Shown piece by piece: positions 33,974 to 45,944 of a stretch of DNA of 64,000 bases. Numbering within the stretch: position 1 is the stretch's first letter; each line of letters begins with the position of its first letter. The translations under genes and the position numbers were made by a program. The DNA lies in assembly GCF_008065375.1 (NCBI RefSeq), contig NZ_MU084033.1, forward strand, positions 124,471-188,470, written 5' to 3'. The DNA is from Nonomuraea sp. SYSU D8015. GTDB lineage: Bacteria; Actinomycetota; Actinomycetes; Streptosporangiales; Streptosporangiaceae. A model generated the notes under the pieces. That model was not told where the DNA came from, searched no databases, and saw only the letters and a list, made by a program, of their open reading frames with translations.

Positions 33974-34972
33974 TCAGGCTCCGGCTTCGAGCGCGGCCGC
34001 CTGAGGGATCTCGGTCGTGCGGCAGGCGTACAGACCGCAACCGGGCGGGTCTTCCTCGAAGGTGGCGAGATCCACCAGGTTGAGCTCACCCTGTTGCTCG
34101 CGCCGCTCCTTGGGAGTGATCACGTCGATCGGCGCTTCGCTGAGGGGCACCCGTGCGCGATGCAGGTAGGCGGTACCGTTCAGCGGAGTTCCCGCTGCGG
34201 GGTGGCCATGGCGGATTGACTCGTCGAAAGCGCAGGCGGCCTGCCACTCCGCGGGTCGCTGATCGCGCATCTCGCGCCAGCGGCGGTTGCCGTGGAAGGG
34301 GCACGGAACGCAGGAGCTTTCGGGGCAATCTCCCAACTTGTTGTTGGCCAGGTACGTCTTGCAGCTCTGGCGGGTCGCGTGCAGCTCGATCAGCGGATGG
34401 CAGACCTCCGAGTAGCGCGGCATGGCCTCGTCGTCCAGCGCACGGCGGCTTTCGTCCTCGCTAATTCCCAGGTACTTCACGCAACCGCGTCCGGCGGGTA
34501 CTTTCCCCACGTTGCCGTTGGCATCGATGGGGGCGCCCAGGAAGGCCCGCTCAACCCGCTCCAATGGTTCGATCTTGTAGCCGCGAGTACAACCGCGTTT
34601 CATGATGCCTCGATGGCCGGTTGGGCTCAGGGTGTGCAGGGGCATGGAGAAGTAGTGGCCTGTGGGTCGGAGCGCATCCTCGCGAATGTTGCCTCTGCTG
34701 GTCTTGACCAGAGGGATGCCAGCTTCGGCGGCGAAGGCTTCGATGCGTGTCAGGTGGTCGTAGACCAGGCGGCTCTCCCAGCCTGTGTCGGCGAAGATCA
34801 TGACGTCGAAGCGTGGAATCACGTCGGGCACGGCGCCGGTCGCAGCCAGGTGGGCGATCGTGGTCGACTGGGTTCCGGCGCCCAGGGCCAGGATGTGCAG
34901 CTGCCGAGTGGCTGCGATGTCGCGAAGCCGCAGCAAGAGATTCCGATCGGGCAGGCCGAAGGTGTCGGTCAT
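33974..34972 (-). CDS. PAPS-reductase-like PP-loop ATPase with a cysteine cluster
   Basis: 332 residues from ATG 34972 (MTDTFGLPDRNLLLRL), with CCGATCCGAAAGAGG of the shared leader upstream. The PP-loop is LALGAGTQSTTIAHLA (28-43, for the usual SGGxxS), followed by IFADTGWE (59-66), as in PAPS reductases. A cluster with C204, C216, C221 and C224 (GDCPESSCVPC) and cysteines at CTRGYK and CHPLIEL could bind Fe-S or zinc. Relatives in phages and in sulfur-modification and BREX loci (DndC-like) handle sulfur or activate a base. DNA phosphorothioation also needs a cysteine desulfurase and DndB/D/E-like genes, none visible here. DUF4007, often seen with such genes, is 3.2 kb upstream. Confidence 0.7.
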   Translation of the reverse strand: MTDTFGLPDRNLLLRLRDIAATRQLHILALGAGTQSTTIAHLAATGAVPDVIPRFDVMIFADTGWESRLVYDHLTRIEAFAAEAGIPLVKTSRGNIREDALRPTGHYFSMPLHTLSPTGHRGIMKRGCTRGYKIEPLERVERAFLGAPIDANGNVGKVPAGRGCVKYLGISEDESRRALDDEAMPRYSEVCHPLIELHATRQSCKTYLANNKLGDCPESSCVPCPFHGNRRWREMRDQRPAEWQAACAFDESIRHGHPAAGTPLNGTAYLHRARVPLSEAPIDVITPKERREQQGELNLVDLATFEEDPPGCGLYACRTTEIPQAAALEAGA

Positions 34973-35059
34973 GGGACCTCTTTCGGATCGGGGAAAGGTG
35001 ACGGCGCGGGGTGCCCACCGCGCCATGTGTAATTCATACCGTGAAACGCCTCCTTATTG
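34973..35059 (-). promoter_or_regulatory. Repeated leader, copy 5 (PP-loop gene)
   Basis: The box at 35059-35027 reads CAATAAGGAGGCGTTTCAC, then GGTATGAATTACAC. The hairpin at 35024-35003 has a perfect 7-bp stem GGCGCGG / CCGCGCC and loop TGGGCACC. CCGATCCGAAAGAGG precedes ATG. Confidence 0.75.
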
Positions 35060-35183
35060 TTGGGTCGGCTGCAGCGCGAACCGCCCTCCGTAGGGGAGCA
35101 GCACTGCCCACAAGAGACGCCAGAGATTGTCGGGCGCCGGCCCGCGGAGGGGTATCCTGATCGAACGGAGGCTTGGCTACCTT
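35034..35183 (-). CDS. Possible small ORF behind an orphan leader
   Basis: 49 residues from GTG 35183 (VKVAKPPFDQDTPPRAG) to a TGA at 35034, inside the next gene's box. The leader at 35219-35286 is 36 bp upstream. No family; it may be a decayed gene. Confidence 0.3.
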   Translation of the reverse strand, partial: KVAKPPFDQDTPPRAGARQSLASLVGSAAPLRRAVRAAADPTIRRRFTV

Positions 35184-35218
35184 CACCGGCTTCGGCAGGG
35201 GATTGGGTACAGCGGACC

Positions 35219-35286
35219 TTCGGATCGGAAGGCCGGCGGCGGGTGCCAACCTCGTCAGAGGACCTCGTCAGAGGACGTCGCCGGCC
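35219..35286 (-). promoter_or_regulatory. Orphan leader with extended hairpin
   Basis: The stem GGCCGGCG / CGCCGGCC (35231-35286) holds two perfect tandem 13-mers (CTCGTCAGAGGAC) and the GTTGGCACC tip. CCGATCCGAAGG follows in gene direction. No clear 33-bp box is seen above it. Only a short possible ORF follows. Confidence 0.55.
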
Positions 35287-35386
35287 ATTAACATGCCAAG
35301 GCGATCACGCTGTGATCCTTCGGCACCCGTCGGGCCGCCAAGCCTTGGTCATGTGAAGGCCGGTGGAGCTTCGGCTGACGTGATTG

Positions 35387-36190
35387 TCAGCTCGACTCCG
35401 GCTGTCCCAGCTCCTGGGCGGCCGCGGCCATGAGACGTTTCGCCCGCGGCGGGCTGCCGATGCCCAGTTCTTGCGTGAGGCGCCTGCGAGAAAGCGGCTG
35501 CTGGGCAGCGGCAGCATCTCGCATCAAGGCGACGGTGCGTCCGAAGAGGGGATCGCGGCGGGGATCTTCGATGGCAAGCTGACTCTTCGCGGCCAGCCGC
35601 AGACGCTTGATGCGCGCCGAGACAATGTCGCCGTGCACAGCGCGCAGGGCGGAAGCGATCGCCTGATCGCTCGCCTCGCCGTTCTCGCGTAGCACCGCGA
35701 TCACCTCATCGAGCAAGGGATCAGCGCGTCCCTTAGGAGCTTCTCCCCTGCTCCACCGGATCTCGTACCAGAAGCGGTGAAGATCGCGATAGGGCCAGCG
35801 CTGGTGGTCGTTGTGATCCCTATTTTCCTCTTTAGCGGTCGCGAGTAGGTAGGGATCGTCGGCGTACTGGGAGACCGAGCGCTCGGTGACGCCGATCAGG
35901 CGGGCGAATTCGTAGAGCGTCAGCAACTCGTCGTCGCTGGGCTTGTCGTGACGGAGCCGGTGGTACTTGTTCAGCCATTCCAAGACTTCATCCAGCGGAA
36001 AGACTCCTCGCCGACGCCGCCGGGGGAAGGTATCGCGGTTGGCCCATCGGGACACGGTCTGCGGGTCGACCCCGGTCAGTTCGGCGATGGCACCGGTGGA
36101 GATCTCATCATCGGCCAGATTCGCATGGACGCGCCCTTTGCGAGCGTGCTCCTGGGCGATGCGCTGGGCGTACTTGCGATCGATCTTCAC
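35387..36190 (-). CDS. Multi-HTH DNA-binding regulator
   Basis: 267 residues from GTG 36190 (VKIDRKYAQRIAQEHA); GTG 36223 is an alternative and neither has a good ribosome binding site. It has an AlpA/MerR-like domain (TGAIAELTGVDPQTVSRW, then GVFPLDEVLEWL), a second similar one (TLYEFARLIGVTERSVSQY) and a C-terminal winged-helix-like region (RRRLTQELGIGSPPRAKRL). This makes it a DNA-binding regulator or replication/partition factor. Confidence 0.6.
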   Translation of the reverse strand: MKIDRKYAQRIAQEHARKGRVHANLADDEISTGAIAELTGVDPQTVSRWANRDTFPRRRRRGVFPLDEVLEWLNKYHRLRHDKPSDDELLTLYEFARLIGVTERSVSQYADDPYLLATAKEENRDHNDHQRWPYRDLHRFWYEIRWSRGEAPKGRADPLLDEVIAVLRENGEASDQAIASALRAVHGDIVSARIKRLRLAAKSQLAIEDPRRDPLFGRTVALMRDAAAAQQPLSRRRLTQELGIGSPPRAKRLMAAAAQELGQPESS

Positions 36191-36302
36191 CTGTCCATTG
36201 TGCCGCCTGATCGCGAGTGTCACATGCTGTGGGCTGTCGGCCTCGATGAGGCCCCGTCCCTGCTCCAGCTGCGGACCTGGCTCGACACGTCGGGCAGGTG
36301 CC

Positions 36303-36335
36303 GGCGGCGGGCATCCCGTGGGTACGCCCGCCGCC
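36303..36335. terminator. GC-rich hairpin
   Basis: 10-bp arms GGCGGCGGGC / GCCCGCCGCC around a 13-nt loop, between the 35387 and 36504 genes; likely terminator of the latter. Confidence 0.5.
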
Positions 36336-36503
36336 GTCGACTCCCGTCGCCTCAGAGAAGGGTCTCTCGCCGAGGGATATGTGCTCCCCTTACCTTGAGC
36401 GACGAGGCGATGTCTTCACCGGTGCGAAGGCCTGCGGTTGGGGCGTCGGGCGACAGTGGCGCACCGCAGGACGGTCCGTTGTGCCCGCGCTTGCGATTGC
36501 TTC

Positions 36504-36848
36504 TCACGTCAGCCTGCGGCGTTCACGCTCCACGGCCTCCGTCAGCCACTCCGGGACTTCGCCAGGGTTGTCCCAGCGGAGGAGTTCTTCCTGGGAGAGG
36601 CTGGCGTACTCACCCAGCTCATGATCTCGCTTGCCGTCGCGAAAGTACACGCCCTTCAGCCACCAGGACCAGGTCTGCCACTCCGTCGTTCCGTCCTGGC
36701 TCTCCTCCCTGCGGTAGATGACCTCGATTTTGCTGACGTGAAGTTCTACGCGGTCCGTGCCTGGGAGCTGGACGGGGAGCGCGAAGTTCACATCCAGGAA
36801 CAGATGTGCGTTGAATATGCGCTTGATCAGGTGTGTCTCTACAGCCAT
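36504..36848 (-). CDS. Hypothetical protein, 114 aa
   Basis: Starts at ATG 36848, with AAGGAGAAATGTC upstream. It is beta-rich (VELHVSKIEVIYRREES, then WQTWSWWLKGVYFRDG) with a C-terminal helix SLSQEELLRW and VPEWLTEAVERERRR. No family is recognised. Confidence 0.65.
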   Translation of the reverse strand: MAVETHLIKRIFNAHLFLDVNFALPVQLPGTDRVELHVSKIEVIYRREESQDGTTEWQTWSWWLKGVYFRDGKRDHELGEYASLSQEELLRWDNPGEVPEWLTEAVERERRRLT

Positions 36849-36930
36849 GACATTTCTCCTTGATGATCAGCTGGCCAGGGCACTGGTCGAGTCCTGACGT
36901 AGTGTCTGGGGCGGCCTCGAAGCAGCATGC

Positions 36931-37443
36931 TCAGTGTTCGACGCGGGGGTTGGCGGCCCATGCCTTGCGCCGGCCGAGCTGGACGAGCACCTGCTCCTTG
37001 ACGAGCGCATCGATGAGGCGCTGAGCCTCGGGTTCCGTGATGCGACCGGGGATGTCGCTATAGCCGTCGAAGTAAGCGGCCACTCGCCTGGCGTCCCACT
37101 CCTCGCCGTGGTCGATGCGCTCATGATCGTTGACGATGTCGCGGAGCTTATCCAGCCGCTGATACATGGCGATGGAGGCGAGCGGAATGACGGTCCAGTG
37201 GTTGCCGTAGGGAGCGATGTGACGGACGCCGAAGGCGTGCGCCTTCTGCTTGGCCAGGTGGCCGGCGAATGGGCCGTGGAACAGCGCGGCCGGGGTGTCA
37301 TCCGGCTCGGTGCACCGCGTGAACTCGGCCACCATGTAGCCGGACACCTCGGAGGGAATGCAGAAGTCCACCATTGGCTGGGCGATGGTGTAGCCGTCGG
37401 CGTCGCGGAGGGGCGCGACGGGCAGCGGCATCATGTAGTTCAT
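36931..37443 (-). CDS. Hypothetical protein, 170 aa
   Basis: Starts at ATG 37443 (MNYMMPLPVAPLRDADG). It has SIAMYQRLDKLRDIVNDHER and a C-terminal winged-helix-like end (ITEPEAQRLIDALVKEQVLV). No family is assigned. Confidence 0.6.
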   Translation of the reverse strand: MNYMMPLPVAPLRDADGYTIAQPMVDFCIPSEVSGYMVAEFTRCTEPDDTPAALFHGPFAGHLAKQKAHAFGVRHIAPYGNHWTVIPLASIAMYQRLDKLRDIVNDHERIDHGEEWDARRVAAYFDGYSDIPGRITEPEAQRLIDALVKEQVLVQLGRRKAWAANPRVEH

Positions 37444-37567
37444 GGGTTTCTGTCCTTAGCGGTTTGAGGAAGGTGCGTTACAACGCAAGCTGGGCAAGGG
37501 TTCACCGCCCCCGGAGCATGATCGATGGCCCGGTATCTGCGCCTAGAGTCACGGCAGGGGCCGGAGG

Positions 37568-37594
37568 GCACGCTCCGCACAAGACGGAGCGTGC
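37568..37594 (-). terminator. Terminator hairpin
   Basis: 10-bp arms GCACGCTCCG / CGGAGCGTGC with a 7-nt loop, downstream of the gene ending at 37622. Confidence 0.65.
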
Positions 37595-37621
37595 GCCGAT
37601 GTGGGGGCGGCGGTGTCGTGC

Positions 37622-38011
37622 TCAGGCGTCGTCTTCCATGCCGCCGACGATCTGGTTGATGGCCTCGGGGATTGACGACAGCGGGATGGCGTTGTCCAAG
37701 GTGGCGATTTCGTCGTTGGTCAGCGAGCGGCCGGCCCATGCCTCGATCTGGTCTCGAGTCAGGGTGATGCCGGGCCGGGGGGTGGGGATGTCGTCGAGGT
37801 AGTTGATGTGGCTGACGCATGCGCTCTGGGTCAGGTGTGGCTTGCCGCTCACCATGGCGATGATCTGAATGCTGGCCGCTTCAGGGCAGTGGTCGCAGGT
37901 CTCCAACAGGAACTCCGGATCGGTGAGGGGTTGGACATGGCTGGGTATGGCGGACGGTCCGACGGCCGTGCTTGGGCTACTTCCGGCAGCAGGGCGTGGA
38001 GATGGGTGCAA
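37622..38011 (-). CDS. Hypothetical protein with CDHC motif
   Basis: 129 residues if started at TTG 38011. No ATG or GTG is in frame, and a later TTG in LLETCDHC is possible. It has LLETCDHCPEAASIQ, then SACVSHINYLDD, a likely metal site, and a C-terminal helix after TNDEIATLDNAIPLSS. No family. Confidence 0.5.
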   Translation of the reverse strand: MHPSPRPAAGSSPSTAVGPSAIPSHVQPLTDPEFLLETCDHCPEAASIQIIAMVSGKPHLTQSACVSHINYLDDIPTPRPGITLTRDQIEAWAGRSLTNDEIATLDNAIPLSSIPEAINQIVGGMEDDA

Positions 38012-38188
38012 CTGGCGAGCCGGTGAGGTCGGTCAGTGGCGTAATTAGCCGGTCAGTTGGTCCTCGATCTTGCGCCAGGCAGATCGGCGGGATGCCGTCG
38101 ACTGGGGCGGGCAGGCTGGCACCGCCGTCACCCGAGTGGCTGCGAGAACTGCCGCAAACCTCCAGCCCGCGGCGGCCCTCGACGCTAC

Positions 38189-39259
38189 TCATCCTGTTCG
38201 GGTCTCGTCAGCAAGATCGAGGCGCATGCCCAGGCGCTCACGAACACCGTTGTAGTGGCTGTCCAGGATCTCCCACGCCAGCTGAAGCGGCGGCCGGCGA
38301 AAGGCCAGCACATCCCCGCCGATCGAGTCCATGATGCACAGATCATCATGGACGTCGGTCTCCAGTGCTCTTTCCAGATCATCACTCCACATGCGCAGGA
38401 CGCTGCCGGGGCTGCCCGGCTCCCTGGTGAGACGGTGGATGGATAGGGCGCCTGGCCGCGGGTCGATGTGGTGCGCGTAGTCCAGGCATATGTAGGCCAG
38501 GATCGCGGGCGGGAGGCTGAATCTGGGACCACGCGGGAGCCGTACCTGGTGGATGTCCTGGTCAAGCTGGAGGATCGGCAGCCTCGTGAAGACGCGCAAG
38601 AGGTCGTCTTCGATGCTGTCGCGCTGCCTGCTTGCTTCCCGGGCGTACATGCGGACGAGGCAGTCGACGTCTCGCCTGACGGCGCTCTCGGAAGGTTTCC
38701 ACCCCGCCTCCCGGGCCTGGCGCATGGTGTTCTCGGTCAGGTCTCGACGGCTGGTGCGGGACAGCGGGTGCTGCAAGACGGTCCACCAGGTCGGCACCAG
38801 ACATGGTGTGCTCAGCATCCAGTAATGCAGCAGCCACAGGGTGCCGTCCTCCTCCAGGAACGGATCGGCGCCCAGGTCGTGCAGCAGCCAGTGTGCTCGA
38901 TCCGTCAGCAGCAACCTCTGCGGCGCCCCTGGCGTGACTTCTCCCAGGGCGAGCTTGAAGGCCTGCATCCAGAATCGGAGGGCCTGGACCTGGCTCTTGC
39001 CTACGCCGAAGACGATGGGCGCGTCTTTGGCTGCAAAGACGGCCGGATCCTCGGCCAAAGCGATATAGGCCTTGTACAGCCAGTTAAGCAGCGGAGGCTG
39101 CTCTTTGTGCGCCCCAAACGTCGGCTCGCACGCTTTCGCCAGTGGCGAGAGGGTTTCCCCAGGCGGGGATTCGCTTTCCAGCATGGGAAAGAGGGCGAGC
39201 TGATCGTCAGCCGGAGGCGCTACAGCGTTCTTCCGTGTATGCGAGGCGGACGTGGTCAT
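38189..39259 (-). CDS. DUF4007-family protein with beta-clamp motif
   Basis: 356 residues from ATG 39259, behind CCGCTCCGAAGGAATATCTC. The DUF4007 pattern is clear: TFGAHKEQPPLLNWLYKAYI, then DAPIVFGVGKSQVQALRFW (LGVGKNMV-type motif) and GADPFLEEDGTLWLLHYWML. DUF4007 is found with PAPS-reductase-like and sulfur-modification or BREX-type gene sets. QLALF at residues 20-24 fits the beta-clamp binding pentapeptide. The gene has a leader of the shared class, like the PP-loop gene. The two may act together; this is inference. Confidence 0.75.
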   Translation of the reverse strand: MTTSASHTRKNAVAPPADDQLALFPMLESESPPGETLSPLAKACEPTFGAHKEQPPLLNWLYKAYIALAEDPAVFAAKDAPIVFGVGKSQVQALRFWMQAFKLALGEVTPGAPQRLLLTDRAHWLLHDLGADPFLEEDGTLWLLHYWMLSTPCLVPTWWTVLQHPLSRTSRRDLTENTMRQAREAGWKPSESAVRRDVDCLVRMYAREASRQRDSIEDDLLRVFTRLPILQLDQDIHQVRLPRGPRFSLPPAILAYICLDYAHHIDPRPGALSIHRLTREPGSPGSVLRMWSDDLERALETDVHDDLCIMDSIGGDVLAFRRPPLQLAWEILDSHYNGVRERLGMRLDLADETRTG

Positions 39260-39353
39260 GAGATATTCCTTCGGAGCGGAGGATGAAAGTCGGCGCAGGG
39301 GTGCCGCCCCACGCCGACTCTGACGTTACCGAAATGCTCGCAATCTATTTCAT
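39260..39353 (-). promoter_or_regulatory. Repeated leader, copy 6 (DUF4007 gene)
   Basis: The hairpin 39319-39288 has stem AGTCGGCG / CGCCGACT, an inner GGGG / CCCC stem and CGGCA at the tip. CCGCTCCGAAGGA precedes the start. The upstream box (39353-39320) is weak: AATAGATTGCGAGC, then TTTCGGTAACG. The rest of the gap to 39448 shows no gene. Confidence 0.6.
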
Positions 39354-39448
39354 GTCTGACGGCTTACCGGCCGCTGCTTGGAATCGGCATTGCCGTTCCG
39401 GGAACAGTCGTGACCGTCGGCAGCCGGGGTGTGCATCGGTCAGGCGAA

Positions 39449-39781
39449 CTATTCGATAGACCAGTCCGCCGCCGACTCGTCCATCGGGCTTCCCAGGGTT
39501 AATGGTTGCGGGTAGGAATAAACCCACAGGCCCCGTGCGCCGTCGTGAATCTCATTTGCCGCGCTGGGGCGCTGGTGCCCCCCGCCCTTGGCGCCATGAG
39601 AGGTGCGGTAGCGCTTCCATCCGTCGAATCGGTAGAGATCGCCAGGCGTGCCGGGCAGGCTCGTACTCGACAACGCCACGATTTGGGGTTGTCCGCATAA
39701 TTCGGCGCTCCGCGCATCCCAGCGAGAGTAGGTCCCCAGCCATAGTGGGGCGAGATATTCGCGGGTAATGAGGATTTCCCT
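39449..39781 (-). pseudogene. Mom-like DNA-modification gene, C-terminal half (interrupted)
   Basis: Reads REILITREYLAPLWLGTY, then LPGTPGDLYRFDGWKRY and GARGLWVYSYPQPLT, to the stop. The REYLAPLW and LYRFDGW patterns fit Mom-like (adenine-modifying, acetyltransferase-fold) proteins of actinobacterial elements. There is no start; the reading frame joins the other half at 48195-48533 exactly after the codon TTC. The gene was split by the inserted element at 39785-48197. The whole protein would be 223 residues. A Mom-like role would be adenine modification against restriction, if the assignment holds. Confidence 0.8.
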
Positions 39782-39802
39782 GAATACTTAGCGTGTTCAC
39801 GC

Positions 39803-41365
39803 ATGTTCAAAATGTCAGGGAGATGTCCGTTGGGCGAGTGGCGTGTGGAGTGGGTTCCGGATGCGGGGCGGTGGGGACCGCTGCCTGCGGAGGGCGTTCT
39901 GGGGGTACGTGACCTGCCGGATGCCGTGGCTCGGATAGGGCTGCGGCCGGGCGATCCAGTGTTCCTGGCCCCGGACTGCACGGTTGATCGGGATCTGCTG
40001 GATTACGTGCGGTCGTCGAAGTTTCAGCGGTTGGAGCGGGAGACCAAGCGCAACTACGCCAACGACACCCGGCTGCTGTTGAACTTCCTGTCCTCGCGCG
40101 GGGTGCCCTGGCGAGCGGCGACCAGGCAAGATCTTACGGATTATCGGCACTGGCGGTGCGATGCTCCACAGAACCCGGCCCGGATCGGCGGGACCAAGTG
40201 GCAGCGTGAGGCGGCCGCGTTCACCAAGTTGTTCAAGTGGGCGAGGGTGGCGCCGCTGCCGATCGACATCTCCAACCCCGAGGACCAGGCGCCGGATGCG
40301 GTCAGTTCGCGGGTGTCGTGGCTGACGCCGCGGACCTGGGGTCTGTGGATGGATGTCGGGTTGCGCGGCCACACCCTGGAGAGGGTGGCCGCGGCTGAAT
40401 GGGACTGTCGGACCGAGCTTCGCAACACCAGCTTCGTGAAGCTGATGCTCTCCTCGGGCCTGCGAAAGCAGGAGGGCGGGGCGTTGCTGATCTTCGAGCT
40501 GCCGGCGCAGCGGCTGCGATCTGGCCGTTACTTGCACGGCCAGATCGCTGGCGCGTTGACGCGGGCCAAGCGCAGCCGAACCTTCTACGCCTCGGCGGAC
40601 TCGGTCGGCCAGGTCGAGGCTTACATCTCCTCGGAGCGAGCATGGGCGATCCAACGCGCCCAGGAGAAGGGCCGCTACGACGCTCTGCCGGTGATGTGGC
40701 TGATCACGAAGATCACCCGCGGAATGAAGCCGAAGGTGCAGTGGGTCGACGCCGATGGCGTGCCCGGTGAACGCGAACTCGCCCGGCTGGAGTGGCGGGA
40801 GCGGCAGTGGCTGTTCGTGGAGGGCCCTGACGGGCCGGAGCCGGGGTGGTTGTGGCTGACCGAGCAGGGCCTGCCGATGGACCCGGCCAACTGGAACGGC
40901 GTGTTCCGAGGTGCCAACCTGCGTTGCGAGCAGGTCCTGCTCACTCCGCAGGAACGCAGGATTGACCGGGACTTCCGGCTGGCCGAAGTACGGGGCAAGA
41001 GTCCGTACGCCACACCGCACTCGTGCCGGCACTCGATGGCCCTTTACATGTTGATCCTGCTGAACGAGCTGGTTGAGTCCCGCTACGGGCTCACCAAGGC
41101 CGACCGGCGGGACTTCGCGCTGCTGTTCGGCGATCCGTGGTGGTTGGTGAAGACGATCCTGGGACACCAGAGCGTCGAGACGACCAAGAGGCACTACCTC
41201 GCCCCGGTCGCCCACCTGCAATTGGAGTCGATCCTGGCGACCGCCAAGACTACCGATGAGGGCCACGACATCGAAGATCTCGACGGAGTCTTCGCCCGGC
41301 TGGCCCGTGAGAGCGCGGGCATCCAGGACATCGACACCCTCGTCACAGATCAGGCGGCCGGATGA
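39803..41365 (+). CDS. tnpA: Tyrosine recombinase (TnpA-like) of the Tn554-type element
   Basis: 520 residues from ATG 39803. TTG 39830 has GGGAG upstream and is an alternative start. The catalytic boxes are intact: SGLRKQE (first Arg), TPHSCRHSMALY (HxxR), and LGHQSVETTKRHYLAP (His and nucleophile Tyr). A SAM-like N-terminal core-binding region (LERETKRNYANDTRLLLNF) comes before. It overlaps the next gene by ATGA. Together with the next three genes it should cut and join the element ends. Confidence 0.85.
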   Translation: MFKMSGRCPLGEWRVEWVPDAGRWGPLPAEGVLGVRDLPDAVARIGLRPGDPVFLAPDCTVDRDLLDYVRSSKFQRLERETKRNYANDTRLLLNFLSSRGVPWRAATRQDLTDYRHWRCDAPQNPARIGGTKWQREAAAFTKLFKWARVAPLPIDISNPEDQAPDAVSSRVSWLTPRTWGLWMDVGLRGHTLERVAAAEWDCRTELRNTSFVKLMLSSGLRKQEGGALLIFELPAQRLRSGRYLHGQIAGALTRAKRSRTFYASADSVGQVEAYISSERAWAIQRAQEKGRYDALPVMWLITKITRGMKPKVQWVDADGVPGERELARLEWRERQWLFVEGPDGPEPGWLWLTEQGLPMDPANWNGVFRGANLRCEQVLLTPQERRIDRDFRLAEVRGKSPYATPHSCRHSMALYMLILLNELVESRYGLTKADRRDFALLFGDPWWLVKTILGHQSVETTKRHYLAPVAHLQLESILATAKTTDEGHDIEDLDGVFARLARESAGIQDIDTLVTDQAAG

Positions 41366-43088
41366 GCGGCCGGGGACATCGCGCGGTCCCGCCCCCGCCC
41401 GGCCATCAGGTCGCCCCGCCGCTCGCCCTGAGTGGGCTGGTCGTGAGCATGGTCAACAAAGCTGGCTACGCCAAGGAGTTCGACTTCGCTGACTTGCCGG
41501 TCGCCGAGGCGATGCAGCGCTCACTGGCCGAGGTGTTCGCTGCCCAGTCCAAGCGATGGACCAGCCATTGGAGCGCAGACACCTACTGGAGGACGGTGCT
41601 CGACTTCGCGCGCTTCCTCTCGGAGCTGGACAGCCCTCCTGAGGATCTCGGCGACCTGACTCCGGCCATGCTCAAACGGTGGCGGACCGTCAACATCGGC
41701 AGCTCGACCGGAAGAAATATGCTGTCCCTGGTTCGTACTCTGCTGCAGCGAGATCCGCGGCTGGCCAGCGGGCCGGTGGCGGAGGAACTGGCCAGGCGGG
41801 TGCCCGCGCCCAAGCCGAGCGGGAAGTCCTACAGCGAGGCCGAACGGGAGCAGGTGCTGCTTGCCGCGCAGCGGCAGTTCCGGTCTGCCTGGATGCGGAT
41901 CCGGGAGAACACCGTGTTGTTGGAGCGCTGGCAAGCCGGTGACCTGGCCGAGGGGAGCCGTGAGTGGCGCATCGGCCAGATCCTCGATCATCTCTGGCGC
42001 ACCGGGGACGTGCCCCGCACGGTCTTCTCAGACGGCGAACGCTATGCGAGGAATCGTCGTCTGCTGGGCGGCGGTTCCTCGCCGCACACGTGGGGCCGGT
42101 TGTTTCTGACACGGCAGGAACTCACGTCGCTGGCTGTGCTGCTGACCGACAGGTTCGCTTGGAACATGTCGGTTTATGACCGGATACCTGCTCCGACCGC
42201 GATGCCCTCGGCCGGAGAGACGAGCTCGGTGACCTACAAGGTCACGGTCGAGAAGAGGCGGGCGGGCAACGGTCGCTGGTTCTCCACGGAGAACATCACC
42301 GACTCGGGGGCGGACTCACCTGGCAGGCTGATCACCCAAGCGCTGGAAGCTACGGCCGCTGGCAGGACTTTGGCTGCTCGTCTGGCGCCGGGGACCGACC
42401 TTCTGATGGTCGCGCGTTCATTCTTTCCCGATCGAGCGGACGGGAACCTGGACCGTCCGCGCCCGGTGGGGCCTTTGGTCTTCGGTATCTCTGGCTATGA
42501 CGCGAGGCAGTTCGGGCTCAGGATGGGTGGTGGTTCGCCGTTCGAGCGGTCTCGGCGGACGACGGTGACCCGCGAGGGTCGACCCATGCAGCACACCCAG
42601 GGCACCCACGACGGCGTCTACGTGTTGCCCAACGAACACGTTCAACGGGCGTCCCGGGCCGTCATCCAAGCCGGCGCCCAAGAGGCTGTGGAGCAGGCGC
42701 AGGCGGTCGTCTTCGGTGGGCAGCTCACTCAGGAGCCCGACCCTGACCACGGACAGACCGCGACGGTGGACTGCGCGGACGAGGCGACCAGCCCATGGCC
42801 CTCCCCGGGGGAAGGCTGCGGAGCCGACTTCCTGGACTGCCTGGGCTGCCGCAACGCCCGCGTTCATCCAGGACACCACCCCCGCCTCGCCTACCTGCAC
42901 CACCAGTTGGAGAGCCTGCGGTCGGCCCTGGATGACCGAGCCTGGCAACGGTGGTGGCGTGACCACATGTTGCGGCTGGAGGATCTGCGCAAGGCGGTCG
43001 GGCCGGCCGCCTGGAAGAGCGCTCTGAAACGCGCCACTACCGACGATCACACCATCGTCCGCCTTCTGGTGAAGGGGGACCTTGCCCC

Positions 43089-43092
<4 letters not shown>
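41362..43092 (+). CDS. Second integrase-like protein of the Tn554-type operon
   Basis: 576 residues from ATG 41362, overlapping its neighbours by 4 bp on each side. The N-terminal half has a core-binding-like domain (AQSKRWTSHWSADTYWRTV). The C-terminal third has RRTTVTREGRPMQHTQGTHD followed by GVYVLPNE, which may hold the catalytic His and Tyr in altered form, then CGADFLDCLGCRNARVHPG, a likely zinc site. The canonical RxHR set is not obvious. It may be an accessory recombinase, as the middle protein in actinobacterial trios. Confidence 0.7.
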
Positions 43093-45703
<2,611 letters not shown>

Positions 45704-45944
45704 TACCCCTGGGGTTACACCCCCTTGGGTCCCCGCTGAGCTGCCCGACCGGGGCCATGGCGAAGGATGAGCGCTTTCCTCCGACCGTCACACGATGGCT
45801 CACCTCTGCTAGAAATCTGTGACTGATCGTCACGAATCCCACCACTCAGTAAGACGCCATCCCACACGGGCTACCCGAACTCGAACCCAACCGCCGCACC
45901 GACACGCGGGAACGAGACCAACATGGGGATCCTCGGCATATGGT

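Noticed and set aside
33974..34972. PP-loop gene as assimilatory PAPS reductase (cysH)
   Set aside because: The PP-loop is GAGTQSTT, there are no sulfate assimilation neighbours, and the Cys cluster and mobile context fit the phage/modification branch better.
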